A stretch of 17,432 nucleotides of DNA from Thalassospiraceae bacterium (GCA_030637845.1 DAOWFT010000093.1:1-17432); one strand, 5' to 3'; shown: positions 7,188 to 15,000, counted from the stretch's first letter. Made by a program: numbers and translations. The notes: generated by a model not told the origin, from the sequence alone.

Positions 7188-8429
7188 ATGACGCCTAAGG
7201 ATTTTACAAACTCTGCAGGCGTTGCTGAAATACGCTCGCGCTGGGCCGGATTAAATTCTTCGTACAAGGCGGCAATGGCTATTGCCATGCTGACGTTGCT
7301 GTGGATGTTGACCGGTGTTTTTTCAATTGATTTTGGCGGCGGTGAGGTTGCAACCCAGCCCCGACAAATTGCGCGGGTTCAGGTCGCCACCAGCAAGGCC
7401 GTAATGCACACCCGCACGGTTGCGGTCTATGGTCGGGTTAAGGCCAATCGTTCGGTTGACCTTAAATCCAAGTTCGATGCCACCGTTTCCGATGTGGTCG
7501 CGACTAAGGGATCCGAGGTCAAAAAGGGTGAGGTGCTTGTTCGCTTTAATTCCGAAGGTCGGGCCGAACGCCTGGCTGAAGCCGAAGCCAGATTAGTGCA
7601 GGCAGAAATTTCCTTTGAGGCGGCGTCCGAGCTGGGCAAAGAAGGTTTTCGCTCAAAAATAAACACCGCCGGCGCCAAGGCCGACCTTGAGGCGGCGATG
7701 GCTGCGGTTGCATCTGCCCAAAGCAATTTTAACAACACAATTATTCGCGCCCCCTTTGACGGTGTGGTCGATGACATCCCGGTTGAGGTCGGCGATATGG
7801 TGTCCAAAGGGCGGATGGCGGCAAAGGTAATTGATATTTCCAGCATAAAAGTAGCGGCCGAAGTTGCCGAGCGTGATGCCAGCAGCGTTTCCCTTGGCGG
7901 TGCTTCCAGCATTCACCTGATGGACGGGCGCAGCTTTGATGGCGTGGTCAGTTATGTATCAAGGGCTTCAAACATATCTACCCGCACCTATGCGGTTGAG
8001 GTCAGCGTTGATGTGCCAGATATGTCTGTTCCCGAAGGGGTAACAGCCGAGCTTATTTTGCCCATGGAAACGGTTTTAGCGCATTTGGTCACCCCGGCCA
8101 TTCTTACCCTCAACGATGATGGTGTGTTGGGTATCAAAACCGTATCCGATGATGGCACGGTCATGTTTCACCCGGTTGAAATGGTTTCCGATACCCGTCG
8201 GGGTATCTGGATTTCCGGACTAACCCCCGAAGAAAATGTGATTGTTGTCGGTCAGGAGTTTCCTCCGACCGGCCCCCCCGTAGCCGCCCCCCGGCCCAGT
8301 GTACTCGGTCGGGAGGGGGAGGCGGCAAAAGGAAGGGCGTTATCGACCTTGCTTTTTCCCATGCCCGCACGGTGCTCAGCACACTGGTATTGCTGCTTAT
8401 TGCCGGTTCGGTTGCCTATGTCGACATAG
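7188..8429 (+). CDS. RND efflux periplasmic adaptor (membrane-fusion protein), probably with aberrant read-through C-terminus
   Basis: The adaptor links an inner-membrane RND pump to an outer-membrane channel. The product shows a membrane anchor (about residues 28-47), a split lipoyl domain (around VDLKSKFDATVSDVVATKG and IIRAPFDGVVDDIPVEVGDM), a helical hairpin between them, and a beta-barrel/membrane-proximal end finishing in GLTPEENVIVVGQEF. The start at 7188 has GAGGAG at 7174-7179. The observed frame gives 413 residues, but the last 32 (from 8331) are read out of frame through the permease coding sequence and look like non-protein sequence (Cys-, Pro-, Leu-rich). If base 8331 were T, a TGA at 8331-8333 would end the protein at residue 381 (..EGEAAK) in an ATGA overlap with the permease. 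I think 7188-8333 was the ancestral gene. Confidence 0.9.
   Translation: MTPKDFTNSAGVAEIRSRWAGLNSSYKAAMAIAMLTLLWMLTGVFSIDFGGGEVATQPRQIARVQVATSKAVMHTRTVAVYGRVKANRSVDLKSKFDATVSDVVATKGSEVKKGEVLVRFNSEGRAERLAEAEARLVQAEISFEAASELGKEGFRSKINTAGAKADLEAAMAAVASAQSNFNNTIIRAPFDGVVDDIPVEVGDMVSKGRMAAKVIDISSIKVAAEVAERDASSVSLGGASSIHLMDGRSFDGVVSYVSRASNISTRTYAVEVSVDVPDMSVPEGVTAELILPMETVLAHLVTPAILTLNDDGVLGIKTVSDDGTVMFHPVEMVSDTRRGIWISGLTPEENVIVVGQEFPPTGPPVAAPRPSVLGREGEAAKGRALSTLLFPMPARCSAHWYCCLLPVRLPMST
8283..8326 (+). promoter_or_regulatory. GC-rich hairpin sequestering the RND permease ribosome binding site
   Basis: Bases 8283-8292 (GCCGCCCCCC) can pair with 8316-8326 (GGGGAGGCGGC) as ten G-C pairs with one bulged A (8320). 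The 3' arm contains the only strong Shine-Dalgarno at this junction (GGGAGG, 8317-8322), 7 bases before the expected permease start at 8330. Such a structure would block initiation unless a ribosome finishing the upstream adaptor opens it. Pairing is seen in the sequence; the coupling role is inference. Confidence 0.55.
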
Positions 8430-11400
8430 CCAAGGAAGCGGAACCGGACGTAAATATTCCACTGATAATCGTGCGCGTAATGCACGAAGGCATTTCCCCG
8501 GAAGATGCCGAACGCCTGATAATTCGCCCGCTTGAACAAGAGCTACGCTCGGTTGAAGGCCTAAAGGAAATGCGGGCCAAGGGTTTCGAGGGCGGTGCCA
8601 GCGCGGTGTTGGAGTTCGATGCCGGCTTTGATGCAGACAAGGCGATTAGCGATGTTCGTATTCAGGTTGATCTTGCTCAACCGGAATTACCCGATGATAG
8701 CGACGAGCCGATAATCGAAGAAATAAATATTTCAGCCTTTCCTATTTTAACCGTAACTCTTTCGGGCGAAGTTCCGGAACGCGCACTTTTGCATATTGGG
8801 CGTGAATTGAAAGATTCCATAGAAGGGCTATCGCCGGTTTTGTCCGCTAATCTGACCGGGGTTCGTGATGAGATGGTGGAAATCCTTATCGATCCGGTAA
8901 AGATGGAAAGCTATGGAATGGATCCGGCTCAGGCAACTGCCGGTATACGCAATGCCAACAAGTTAGTTGCCGCCGGCGCACAGGATACCGGACGCGGCAA
9001 ATTTGTGCTCAAGGTTCCGGGCCTGTTTGACACCATAGATGAAATTATGTCGACCCCGGCAAAGACCGTTGGAGATTCTGTTATCAAGCTAGCCGATATT
9101 GGCGAAGTAAGACGCAGCTTTAAAGATCCCAAAAGCTTCGCCCGGGTTGGCGGCAATCCTGCGGTTACGTTGGATGTTTCAAAGCGCTCCGGTGAAAACC
9201 TTATCGATACGGTTGAGCAGGTTCGCGCTGTTGTTATGGCCGAACGTGAATTATGGCCGGAAACACTAAAACAGTCTGTTGCCGTATCGTTCATCAACGA
9301 TAAGTCAGAGATAATCAAGGAACGCCTCAGCAGCCTCGAAAACAGCGTTATCAGTGCGGTTATACTGGTTATGATTGTGGTGGTTGCGGCCCTTGGGTTG
9401 CGCTCAGCCGGTCTTGTCGGTATCGCCATACCGGGATCGTTCCTGACCGGTGTTTTGGTTTTGCACGCGCTGGGTCTTACCATGAATATGGTGGTGTTGT
9501 TTGGTCTGGTTTTGGCCGTGGGAATGTTGGTTGATGGCGCCATTGTGGTTACCGAATACGCCGATCGTAAAATGAGCGAAGGCGAGCCGCGCCACCGGGC
9601 CTATTCACAGGCGGCCAAACTTATGGCGGCACCCATCATAGCATCCACCCTTACAACGCTGGCGGCGTTTTTGCCGTTGCTGTTCTGGCCCGGAATTGTC
9701 GGCGAGTTCATGGTTTATCTGCCCATAACCCTGATCGCTACTTTGAGCGCATCGCTTTTGATGGCGCTGGTGTTTGTTCCGACATTGGGGGCATACATCG
9801 GCAAGCCCGGCACCGCCGACCCCGGTGCAATGCGGGCATTGGCTGGCAACGAAGCCGATTTTTCCCATGTTGGCAGGTATACCGGAACCTATCTAAAGGT
9901 GCTTGATTGGGCACTGGCAAGACCGGGCAAGATAATGCTGATGGCAGTCGGGCTTCTTGTCGGGGTGCAGATTATTTATGCCGTGTTCGGCAATGGGGTT
10001 GAGTTTTTCCCCGAAACCGAACCGGAACAGGCAAAGATTGATATTCGTGCCCGCGGAAACCTTTCCATATGGGAAAGAGACACGCTGGTAAGGAGCGTCG
10101 AAGATCAGGTGTTGAAGGTAGCTGGCATCGAAACCGTTTATGCCATCACCAGATCCAAGGCCCCAAACGAAGCAGCCGAAGACATCATAGGCAACATATT
10201 TCTGGAATTTGATGACTGGAATACCCGTCGCCCGGCTGAACAAATCTTGGCTGAAATAAAAGAAAGAACCAACCATATTGCCGGCATAATAATAGCCAGC
10301 GAAAAGGCGAAAAACGGCCCACCAACCGGCAAAGCCATTCAATTGCAGTTTTCGTCTCGTTTCCCGGAACTTTTGGTTCCGGCTGCGGCCAAAACGGTAA
10401 AGGCAATGGAAGACCTCGGCGGTTTTATTAATATGGAAGATTCGCGCCCGCTTCCCGGTATTGATTGGGAGTTTGAGGTTGACCGTGCCCAGGCATCAAA
10501 GTTTGGCGCCAGCATTTCAACGGTTGGTTCGGCCATAAGAATGGCAACCGGGGGTGTAAAGCTGGGCGGTTTCAGGCCTGATGACACCGATGAAGAGTTA
10601 GATATTCGCGCCCGTTTCCCGGATAAATACAGAACCCTGGAGCAGCTTCGCCATATTCGCGTTGAAACACCGGCAGGGCGGGTTCCAATTTCAAACTTTG
10701 TTGAGCTATCGGCCCAACCAAAGGTCGGCACCATCAGCCGTACGGATGCAAGACGGGTCATATTAATAAAGGCCGGGGTAGAAGATGGTATTCTCGCCAA
10801 CGACAAGGTCAAGGAAATCAGCGCGTGGTTGAAAACGGCAAATCTTGACCCGCGGGTGAAAGTAAAATTCAAGGGCGAGGACGAAGAACAGAAAAAAGCC
10901 AGTGAATTCCTTTCAAAGGCGTTTGGGGTTGCGCTGTTTCTTATCGCGATTATTCTGGTCACCCAATTCAATAGCTTTTATTCCAGCGCGCTTATTCTTT
11001 CGGCGGTTATTATGTCAACCGTCGGGGTGTTCATCGGATTATTATTAACCGGTCAGCCGTTTGGTATTGTGATGGGTGGCATCGGCGTCATCTCTCTTGC
11101 CGGTATTGTGGTAAATAACAACATTGTTCTTATTGATACATTTGATCGGCTGAAAGAAACCGTTCCCGACATTCGCCAGGCCATAATGCTAACCGGCGCA
11201 CAACGCATGCGTCCGGTGTTGCTTACCACGATAACCACAATTTTGGGATTGTTGCCTATGGCCATGAACGTGGGCATTGATTTCATGAACCGTACGGTAG
11301 AATTTGGCACCCCGTCCAATCAGATGTGGGTTCAGCTTTCGACCTCGATTGTTTTCGGGCTTGCATTTTCAACCATACTTACGCTGGTGCTGACCCCATC

Positions 11401-11476
11401 GGCATTGATGGCGCGGGAAAACTTTTCTAATTGGTGGGCTGAAAGGCGCAGGCCCGGGGTAGAAAACTCAGCTTAA
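8372..11476 (+). CDS. RND efflux transporter permease (AcrB/AcrD/AcrF family), start codon apparently lost
   Basis: This is a proton-driven inner-membrane efflux pump subunit. From GTG 8372 it has 1034 residues, with the family layout: membrane helix 1, porter loop, helices 2-6 (from about residue 325), helix 7 near 520, second porter loop, helices 8-12 from about 850. TM4 holds D388 in VGMLVDGAIVVTEY; the second Asp of AcrB is Gly here, and TM10 has N915-N-N917 where AcrB has Lys, as in many distant family members. The frame is homologous further upstream: codons from 8333 read KGVIDLAFSHART, the normal N-terminus, but the codon at the expected start (8330-8332) is AGG, not ATG. GTG 8372 has no Shine-Dalgarno and lacks 14 residues. 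No outer-membrane channel gene is nearby. Confidence 0.93.
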   Translation: MLSTLVLLLIAGSVAYVDIAKEAEPDVNIPLIIVRVMHEGISPEDAERLIIRPLEQELRSVEGLKEMRAKGFEGGASAVLEFDAGFDADKAISDVRIQVDLAQPELPDDSDEPIIEEINISAFPILTVTLSGEVPERALLHIGRELKDSIEGLSPVLSANLTGVRDEMVEILIDPVKMESYGMDPAQATAGIRNANKLVAAGAQDTGRGKFVLKVPGLFDTIDEIMSTPAKTVGDSVIKLADIGEVRRSFKDPKSFARVGGNPAVTLDVSKRSGENLIDTVEQVRAVVMAERELWPETLKQSVAVSFINDKSEIIKERLSSLENSVISAVILVMIVVVAALGLRSAGLVGIAIPGSFLTGVLVLHALGLTMNMVVLFGLVLAVGMLVDGAIVVTEYADRKMSEGEPRHRAYSQAAKLMAAPIIASTLTTLAAFLPLLFWPGIVGEFMVYLPITLIATLSASLLMALVFVPTLGAYIGKPGTADPGAMRALAGNEADFSHVGRYTGTYLKVLDWALARPGKIMLMAVGLLVGVQIIYAVFGNGVEFFPETEPEQAKIDIRARGNLSIWERDTLVRSVEDQVLKVAGIETVYAITRSKAPNEAAEDIIGNIFLEFDDWNTRRPAEQILAEIKERTNHIAGIIIASEKAKNGPPTGKAIQLQFSSRFPELLVPAAAKTVKAMEDLGGFINMEDSRPLPGIDWEFEVDRAQASKFGASISTVGSAIRMATGGVKLGGFRPDDTDEELDIRARFPDKYRTLEQLRHIRVETPAGRVPISNFVELSAQPKVGTISRTDARRVILIKAGVEDGILANDKVKEISAWLKTANLDPRVKVKFKGEDEEQKKASEFLSKAFGVALFLIAIILVTQFNSFYSSALILSAVIMSTVGVFIGLLLTGQPFGIVMGGIGVISLAGIVVNNNIVLIDTFDRLKETVPDIRQAIMLTGAQRMRPVLLTTITTILGLLPMAMNVGIDFMNRTVEFGTPSNQMWVQLSTSIVFGLAFSTILTLVLTPSALMARENFSNWWAERRRPGVENSA

Positions 11477-12228
11477 TCTTCAGTCTCAGCGCGTTTTTTC
11501 ATTGCCCGGTAGCTTCTTATGGAAAATGGTATCAATCCTAGATAGCCAAGCAACATAATTGAAAGCGTTGTCCATGGTGCGCTAAGCATACCCGCAGCCA
11601 ACAAACCTACTATCAGCATTGTAGGTAGTATCCAGCTTGGTTTGAGTTTTACCTTTTTAAATGAATATGTCGGAATGCGGCTCACCATAAGCCACGAAAC
11701 CAGAAGCATAAACATCACCACTACTTCGGGGCGACGGAAAAATTCTTCCCAAATATTAAATGAAATAACCATAGGCAATAAAACCAGACCTGCGGCCATT
11801 GGTGCCGGGATTCCGATAAAAAATACCTCTTCCCATTCGGGCGGTTCGGGGTCGTCGTGTGCGGTGTTAAACCGCGCTAGGCGAAGCGCGCAGGCAACGG
11901 CGTATAAAAGAACCAGAACCCAGCCAAATCGACCAATTGTTTCCAGCGACCAAAAATAAAGCACCAATCCCGGTGAGACCCCAAAACAAATCATATCGGA
12001 CAGGCTATCAAGTTCGGCCCCAAACTTGGACGATCCTTTTAGCAGCCTTGCTATGCGTCCATCCAACGCATCGAGAACGGCCGCCGCCGCAATTGCCAGT
12101 GCGGCGTGTTCCCAGCGCCCTTCGTAGGCAAAGCGAATTGCAGTTAAGCCAGAACACAGTGCCAGCATGGTCAGCATGTTTGGAATCATGGTGTTGATGG
12201 AAAGGCGTGGGCGTTGGGGGCGCTGCAT
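11473..12228 (-). CDS. pssA: CDP-diacylglycerol-serine O-phosphatidyltransferase
   Basis: The enzyme makes phosphatidylserine from CDP-diacylglycerol and L-serine in the inner membrane; the neighbouring psd then decarboxylates it to phosphatidylethanolamine. The 251-residue polytopic product carries the complete CDP-alcohol phosphotransferase motif D56-G57-x2-A60-R61-x8-G70-x3-D74-x3-D78, which binds the metal ions and CDP. The N-terminal SINTMIPNMLTMLALCSGLTAIRFA is typical of the integral-membrane bacterial (type II) PssA. The ATG at 12228 is preceded by GAGGAG about 6 bases away, and lies 28 bases after psd. Its stop shares TTAA (11473-11476) with the stop of the convergent RND permease gene. 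Confidence 0.95.
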   Translation of the reverse strand: MQRPQRPRLSINTMIPNMLTMLALCSGLTAIRFAYEGRWEHAALAIAAAAVLDALDGRIARLLKGSSKFGAELDSLSDMICFGVSPGLVLYFWSLETIGRFGWVLVLLYAVACALRLARFNTAHDDPEPPEWEEVFFIGIPAPMAAGLVLLPMVISFNIWEEFFRRPEVVVMFMLLVSWLMVSRIPTYSFKKVKLKPSWILPTMLIVGLLAAGMLSAPWTTLSIMLLGYLGLIPFSIRSYRAMKKRAETED

Positions 12229-12256
12229 TTAATTCTCCTCAGGATCGCTGGCACAG

Positions 12257-12940
12257 CTAGCGCGTTTCGCCGGTTATTGTTTCCAGGTTTGAGCCAAGAT
12301 CGGCAATTATCGTTTCCCCGGCAATGCACAATTGCCCAACCGCTACCTGCGGGTTTGTACCCACAGGCATATAAACATCAACTCTGGAGCCAAAGCGGAT
12401 GAGGCCAAATCTTTCGCCCGCGGCAATCATCTGGCCCTCGGTGGCATTGCAAACAATGCGTCTGGCAACCAGACCGGCTATTTGAACGAAGGCAATATCC
12501 TGTCCATCGGTTGTTTTCATGGCCAAGGCCTGACGTTCATTGTGTTCGCTTGCCTTATCAAGTTCGGCATTAAAGAACTTTCCCGGATGGTAGGCTATTT
12601 TTGTTATGGTTCCGTCCATTGGGGCGCGGTTTACGTGCACATTAAATACGTTCATGAAAACGCAAACCCGGACCATTGGCTTATCGCCCATTTCCAGTTC
12701 GGGCGGCGGTGCGGCCTCATCAATCAGGCAGACCCGACCATCGGCCGGGCTTATCACCAGCCCTTTTTTTGTTGGGGTTACCCGGTCGGGGTCGCGGAAA
12801 AAATAAATGCACCATGCGGTCAAAACCACACCAACCCAGCCCAGTGGTTCCGACAGATAGCTAGCCCCAAGCGAAACAACTGCAAAAAGTGCAATAAAGG
12901 GCCAACCGGCGCTGTTAATAGGTACTAAAACGTCTTTCAA
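12257..12940 (-). CDS. psd: phosphatidylserine decarboxylase proenzyme
   Basis: Psd decarboxylates phosphatidylserine to phosphatidylethanolamine. It is made as a proenzyme that cleaves itself and turns a serine into the pyruvoyl cofactor. The cleavage site is visible as RFGSRVDVY; with the start used here, cleavage falls between G184 and S185, giving a 184-residue beta and a 43-residue alpha chain. SPADGRV and NVFNVHVNRAP are the other conserved blocks, and two N-terminal hydrophobic segments anchor it. The 227-residue length fits the short bacterial type. I chose TTG 12940: it has AAGGA 9 bases upstream and gives the expected (M)KDVLVPINSAGWPFI start. The frame is open to an ATG at 13012, but that would overlap the upstream gene by 50 bases and add non-conserved residues. 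Confidence 0.93.
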   Translation of the reverse strand: MKDVLVPINSAGWPFIALFAVVSLGASYLSEPLGWVGVVLTAWCIYFFRDPDRVTPTKKGLVISPADGRVCLIDEAAPPPELEMGDKPMVRVCVFMNVFNVHVNRAPMDGTITKIAYHPGKFFNAELDKASEHNERQALAMKTTDGQDIAFVQIAGLVARRIVCNATEGQMIAAGERFGLIRFGSRVDVYMPVGTNPQVAVGQLCIAGETIIADLGSNLETITGETR

Positions 12941-12962
12941 ATTACTAAATCCTTGTTGTTGT

Positions 12963-13904
12963 CTAATTGTCTGGCAGTCGCAAAACCTGACCCGGATATA
13001 TAAGGTCGGCATTTTTTATCTGATCTGAATTGGCTTCAAATATTGCGTGGTAACGCACACCCTTGCCATAGGTGCGCCGAGCCAGTCGCCACAGGCTGTT
13101 GCCCGGCTGAACCACAGCAAACGATCCCGGGACAAGATTTGATGTATCGCCCAGCTCTGCGCGCTGAAACGGTATTTCCACCCGATGCGTGACCTTCATG
13201 TTTTCATCAACTTGATCTGCACGTAATTTATAATTTCCGGGTGCAATATCGGTTTTTGGGGTAAGTGTCCAGCGACCTTTTTCATCCGCCTTTGCCCGTC
13301 CGATAAAGCGATTATCTACGTAAAGCTGCACGGTTGAACCATTGTCGGCGCGACCGCTGATGGAAAGCCTGCCGGAACCATAATCGACATTATCAATGGC
13401 AAGGGCGACACCTTTGGCTGCTTCGCTGGGCCCGGGCTTTTGTAATACTTCGCTGGGCCCGGACCCATCACGGCGAACTTTTAGGGCAAGGACGTCATTG
13501 CCGCGCTCCGGCACCCGCATAAGAACAATATGATCGGATAAAACAGGATCGTGCCCTTCGAGTAACATTCTCAGGCCAAGCTTATGTTCGCCGACCTCAA
13601 GGGCATGGTCGGGAACAAAAACCCACTCACCCCGAGCATCGGTTTTTACGCTGCCAAATATTTTTTCGCCGTCAAGCACCTCAACGGTTGATCCGGGGTG
13701 GGCCCTTCCTGCCATTACGGCATTGCCTTCGTGATTTACACGAACCACATCAAACGTCGGCGGGGTTACTTCCGCTTTTTCGGTTTGAGGTTTTTGCGCC
13801 GTAGTTGGCGGCGGGGATTGCTCCTGACCGATTAGCACGCTCGCACCAATGGCTCCTGCCAAAATGGCGGCCCCGGCTATTACCATAAGAATTGATTTTT
13901 GCAC
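12963..13904 (-). CDS. LysM and Ig-like domain envelope protein
   Basis: The 313-residue product probably sits in the periplasm, anchored by an N-terminal hydrophobic segment (about residues 5-27). A Pro/Gln/Thr-rich linker follows, then two related Ig-like beta modules of about 70 residues (AGRAHPGSTVEVLDGEKIFGSVKTDARGEW and SGRADNGSTVQLYVDNRFIGRAKADEKGRW show the repeat), and a C-terminal LysM domain (about 261-313, VVQPGNSLWRLARRTYGKG and YPGQVLRL) that normally binds the glycan backbone of peptidoglycan. The GTG at 13904 has GAGAGGA about 5-6 bases ahead, so I prefer it over an ATG at 13949, which would place the start before the membrane segment without a ribosome site. It precedes psd by 22 bases, so the two are probably cotranscribed. 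Exact function is unknown. Confidence 0.85.
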   Translation of the reverse strand: MQKSILMVIAGAAILAGAIGASVLIGQEQSPPPTTAQKPQTEKAEVTPPTFDVVRVNHEGNAVMAGRAHPGSTVEVLDGEKIFGSVKTDARGEWVFVPDHALEVGEHKLGLRMLLEGHDPVLSDHIVLMRVPERGNDVLALKVRRDGSGPSEVLQKPGPSEAAKGVALAIDNVDYGSGRLSISGRADNGSTVQLYVDNRFIGRAKADEKGRWTLTPKTDIAPGNYKLRADQVDENMKVTHRVEIPFQRAELGDTSNLVPGSFAVVQPGNSLWRLARRTYGKGVRYHAIFEANSDQIKNADLIYPGQVLRLPDN

Positions 13905-13928
13905 TTTAGTCCTCTCGTGCAATTTGGG

Positions 13929-13959
13929 AAAAAAACGGCATCCCCGCACGCGTATGCCG
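13929..13959 (-). terminator. intrinsic terminator just ahead of the LysM gene
   Basis: Read on the minus strand: stem CGGCAT (13959-13954), a 12-base loop, stem ATGCCG (13941-13936), then seven T (13935-13929). It would stop transcription coming from the cytochrome genes, but lies only 25 bases before the LysM start codon. There is no room for a promoter after it, so it may instead act as an attenuator in the LysM-psd-pssA leader. Confidence 0.65.
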
Positions 13960-13967
13960 CCACAATA

Positions 13968-13990
13968 TTAATCTCAGATTGTGAGATTAA
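13968..13990. other. perfect 9-bp inverted repeat upstream of the LysM gene
   Basis: Arms TTAATCTCA (13968-13976) and TGAGATTAA (13982-13990) are perfectly complementary around GATTG. It could be an operator for a dimeric regulator or an RNA hairpin. It is not followed by a T-run on either strand, and sits directly upstream (minus sense) of the terminator at 13929-13959. Confidence 0.6.
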
Positions 13991-14024
13991 ATCCCCTTAT
14001 CGCTCATAGCAACTTAGATTAGGG

Positions 14025-14030
14025 ATTATA
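14025..14030 (-). promoter_or_regulatory. candidate -10 box for the LysM-psd-pssA cluster
   Basis: A consensus TATAAT lies here on the minus strand, at the end of the diheme cytochrome gene. No convincing -35 is found 16-18 bases upstream (CAGTAA at 17). If used, the transcript would start near 14018 and carry a leader of about 114 bases containing the 9-bp inverted repeat and the terminator hairpin. Confidence 0.28.
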
Positions 14031-14047
14031 AGGGCAAAAAGCCGGGA

Positions 14048-14992
14048 TTACTGCCAGCTTTCGTCTGAATTGCCCTTGTTCTTGCGCTTAATGTAGTTAT
14101 CAACCGGTTTGAGCGAGCCGAGGTATTCAATAACCGCCGCCCGGTCACCGTCGGTCATTTTGCTGGTTGAGTGGGTAACCGATTCTGCCATTACCCCACC
14201 GACAAAGTCGGCATCCGGCAGCATCCCCATTTTTAAAAGCATATCAAGATCCCCCACCGACCATTTTCCAATCCCGGTTTCCCTGTCGGATGTAATATTG
14301 GGAACCACAATTCCTTCTGGGTTGGAATTGGTTCCGCCATAATCCATGGCCAGGGCAAGGCCGCCCATTATATTTCTCGGGGTATGGCATTCCCGACAAT
14401 GGGAAAGGGCCTCAGCTATATAGCGCCCACGCATCCATGCCTCGCTTTTGCCTTCTACCGGCATAAGTGACTTTTGATCAAAATTAGGAATTTTCCAAAT
14501 TGAAATTAAAAAACGCCAACTGAACGGCGATTCCAAATCGTGCGGGGTGTTGGCCCTGTCATTTGCGGGGATGGTTTTTATATATGCCCAAAGTGCGCTT
14601 AAATCATCGTCCGACATTTTGTTGTATGAAGTATAAGGAAATGACGGATAATAATTTTTTCCATCTGGTGATATTCCGTCTCGCATGGCGCGGGTGAAAT
14701 CATCAAAAGTCCACCGTCCGATACCGGCATTTGTATGGGACGTAATATTGGGGCTAAAAAAAGTACCAAACTCAGTTTCAAATTTGCGCCCACCGGCAAG
14801 AAAGCCATTGCTCGATTTCTTAATTGTGTGGCACCCGGCACAGCCGGCAAGATTAAATATGTACCGCCCGCGCTTTAATTCATCAGGCGGGGCGGCATTT
14901 GCGCTATTAAATGGTAGTGGGCCTAAAAAAAATAACACCGCCAGAGCCATTATCATGGTTCGGGCGGTGCTGTATTTTGAAATACTTGTCAT
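14048..14992 (-). CDS. diheme c-type cytochrome
   Basis: A 314-residue periplasmic electron carrier. A signal peptide covers about residues 1-33 (ANA-A cleavage region). Two covalent heme sites are present: C51-A-G-C54-H55 and C199-R-E-C202-H203. Each lies in a related module, with matching segments PNITSHTNAGIGRW and PNITSDRETGIGKW, so the protein is a tandem duplication; M126 and the Met in STSKMTDGD are likely axial ligands. It resembles cytochrome subunits of membrane alcohol, aldehyde or gluconate dehydrogenases, but no dehydrogenase gene is in the window. It lies 8 bases after the cytochrome c' gene, so both are probably on one message; the Shine-Dalgarno is poor, which fits coupling to the upstream gene. 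Redox partner unknown. Confidence 0.9.
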   Translation of the reverse strand: MTSISKYSTARTMIMALAVLFFLGPLPFNSANAAPPDELKRGRYIFNLAGCAGCHTIKKSSNGFLAGGRKFETEFGTFFSPNITSHTNAGIGRWTFDDFTRAMRDGISPDGKNYYPSFPYTSYNKMSDDDLSALWAYIKTIPANDRANTPHDLESPFSWRFLISIWKIPNFDQKSLMPVEGKSEAWMRGRYIAEALSHCRECHTPRNIMGGLALAMDYGGTNSNPEGIVVPNITSDRETGIGKWSVGDLDMLLKMGMLPDADFVGGVMAESVTHSTSKMTDGDRAAVIEYLGSLKPVDNYIKRKNKGNSDESWQ

Positions 14993-15000
14993 TTAGAGAA

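Noticed and set aside
8273..8280. Run of seven C that could allow a -1 frameshift and fuse adaptor to permease
   Set aside because: A -1 slip would give an open fusion with a Gly-rich linker, but the single-base T-to-G explanation at 8331 restores a normal stop, start and ribosome site together and needs no unusual mechanism. The adaptor frame after the run (AAPRPSVLGREGEAAK) also looks like a natural C-terminus.
8929..9543. Long open frame antisense to the RND permease (about 204 codons)
   Set aside because: It lies fully inside a well-supported gene, has low-complexity Thr/Ser/Arg-rich translation, and no recognisable domain. The same applies to the antisense frame at 10339-10971.
12332..12928. 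Open frame antisense to psd (about 198 codons)
   Set aside because: Psd motifs on the minus strand are unambiguous, and the plus-strand translation resembles no protein family I know.
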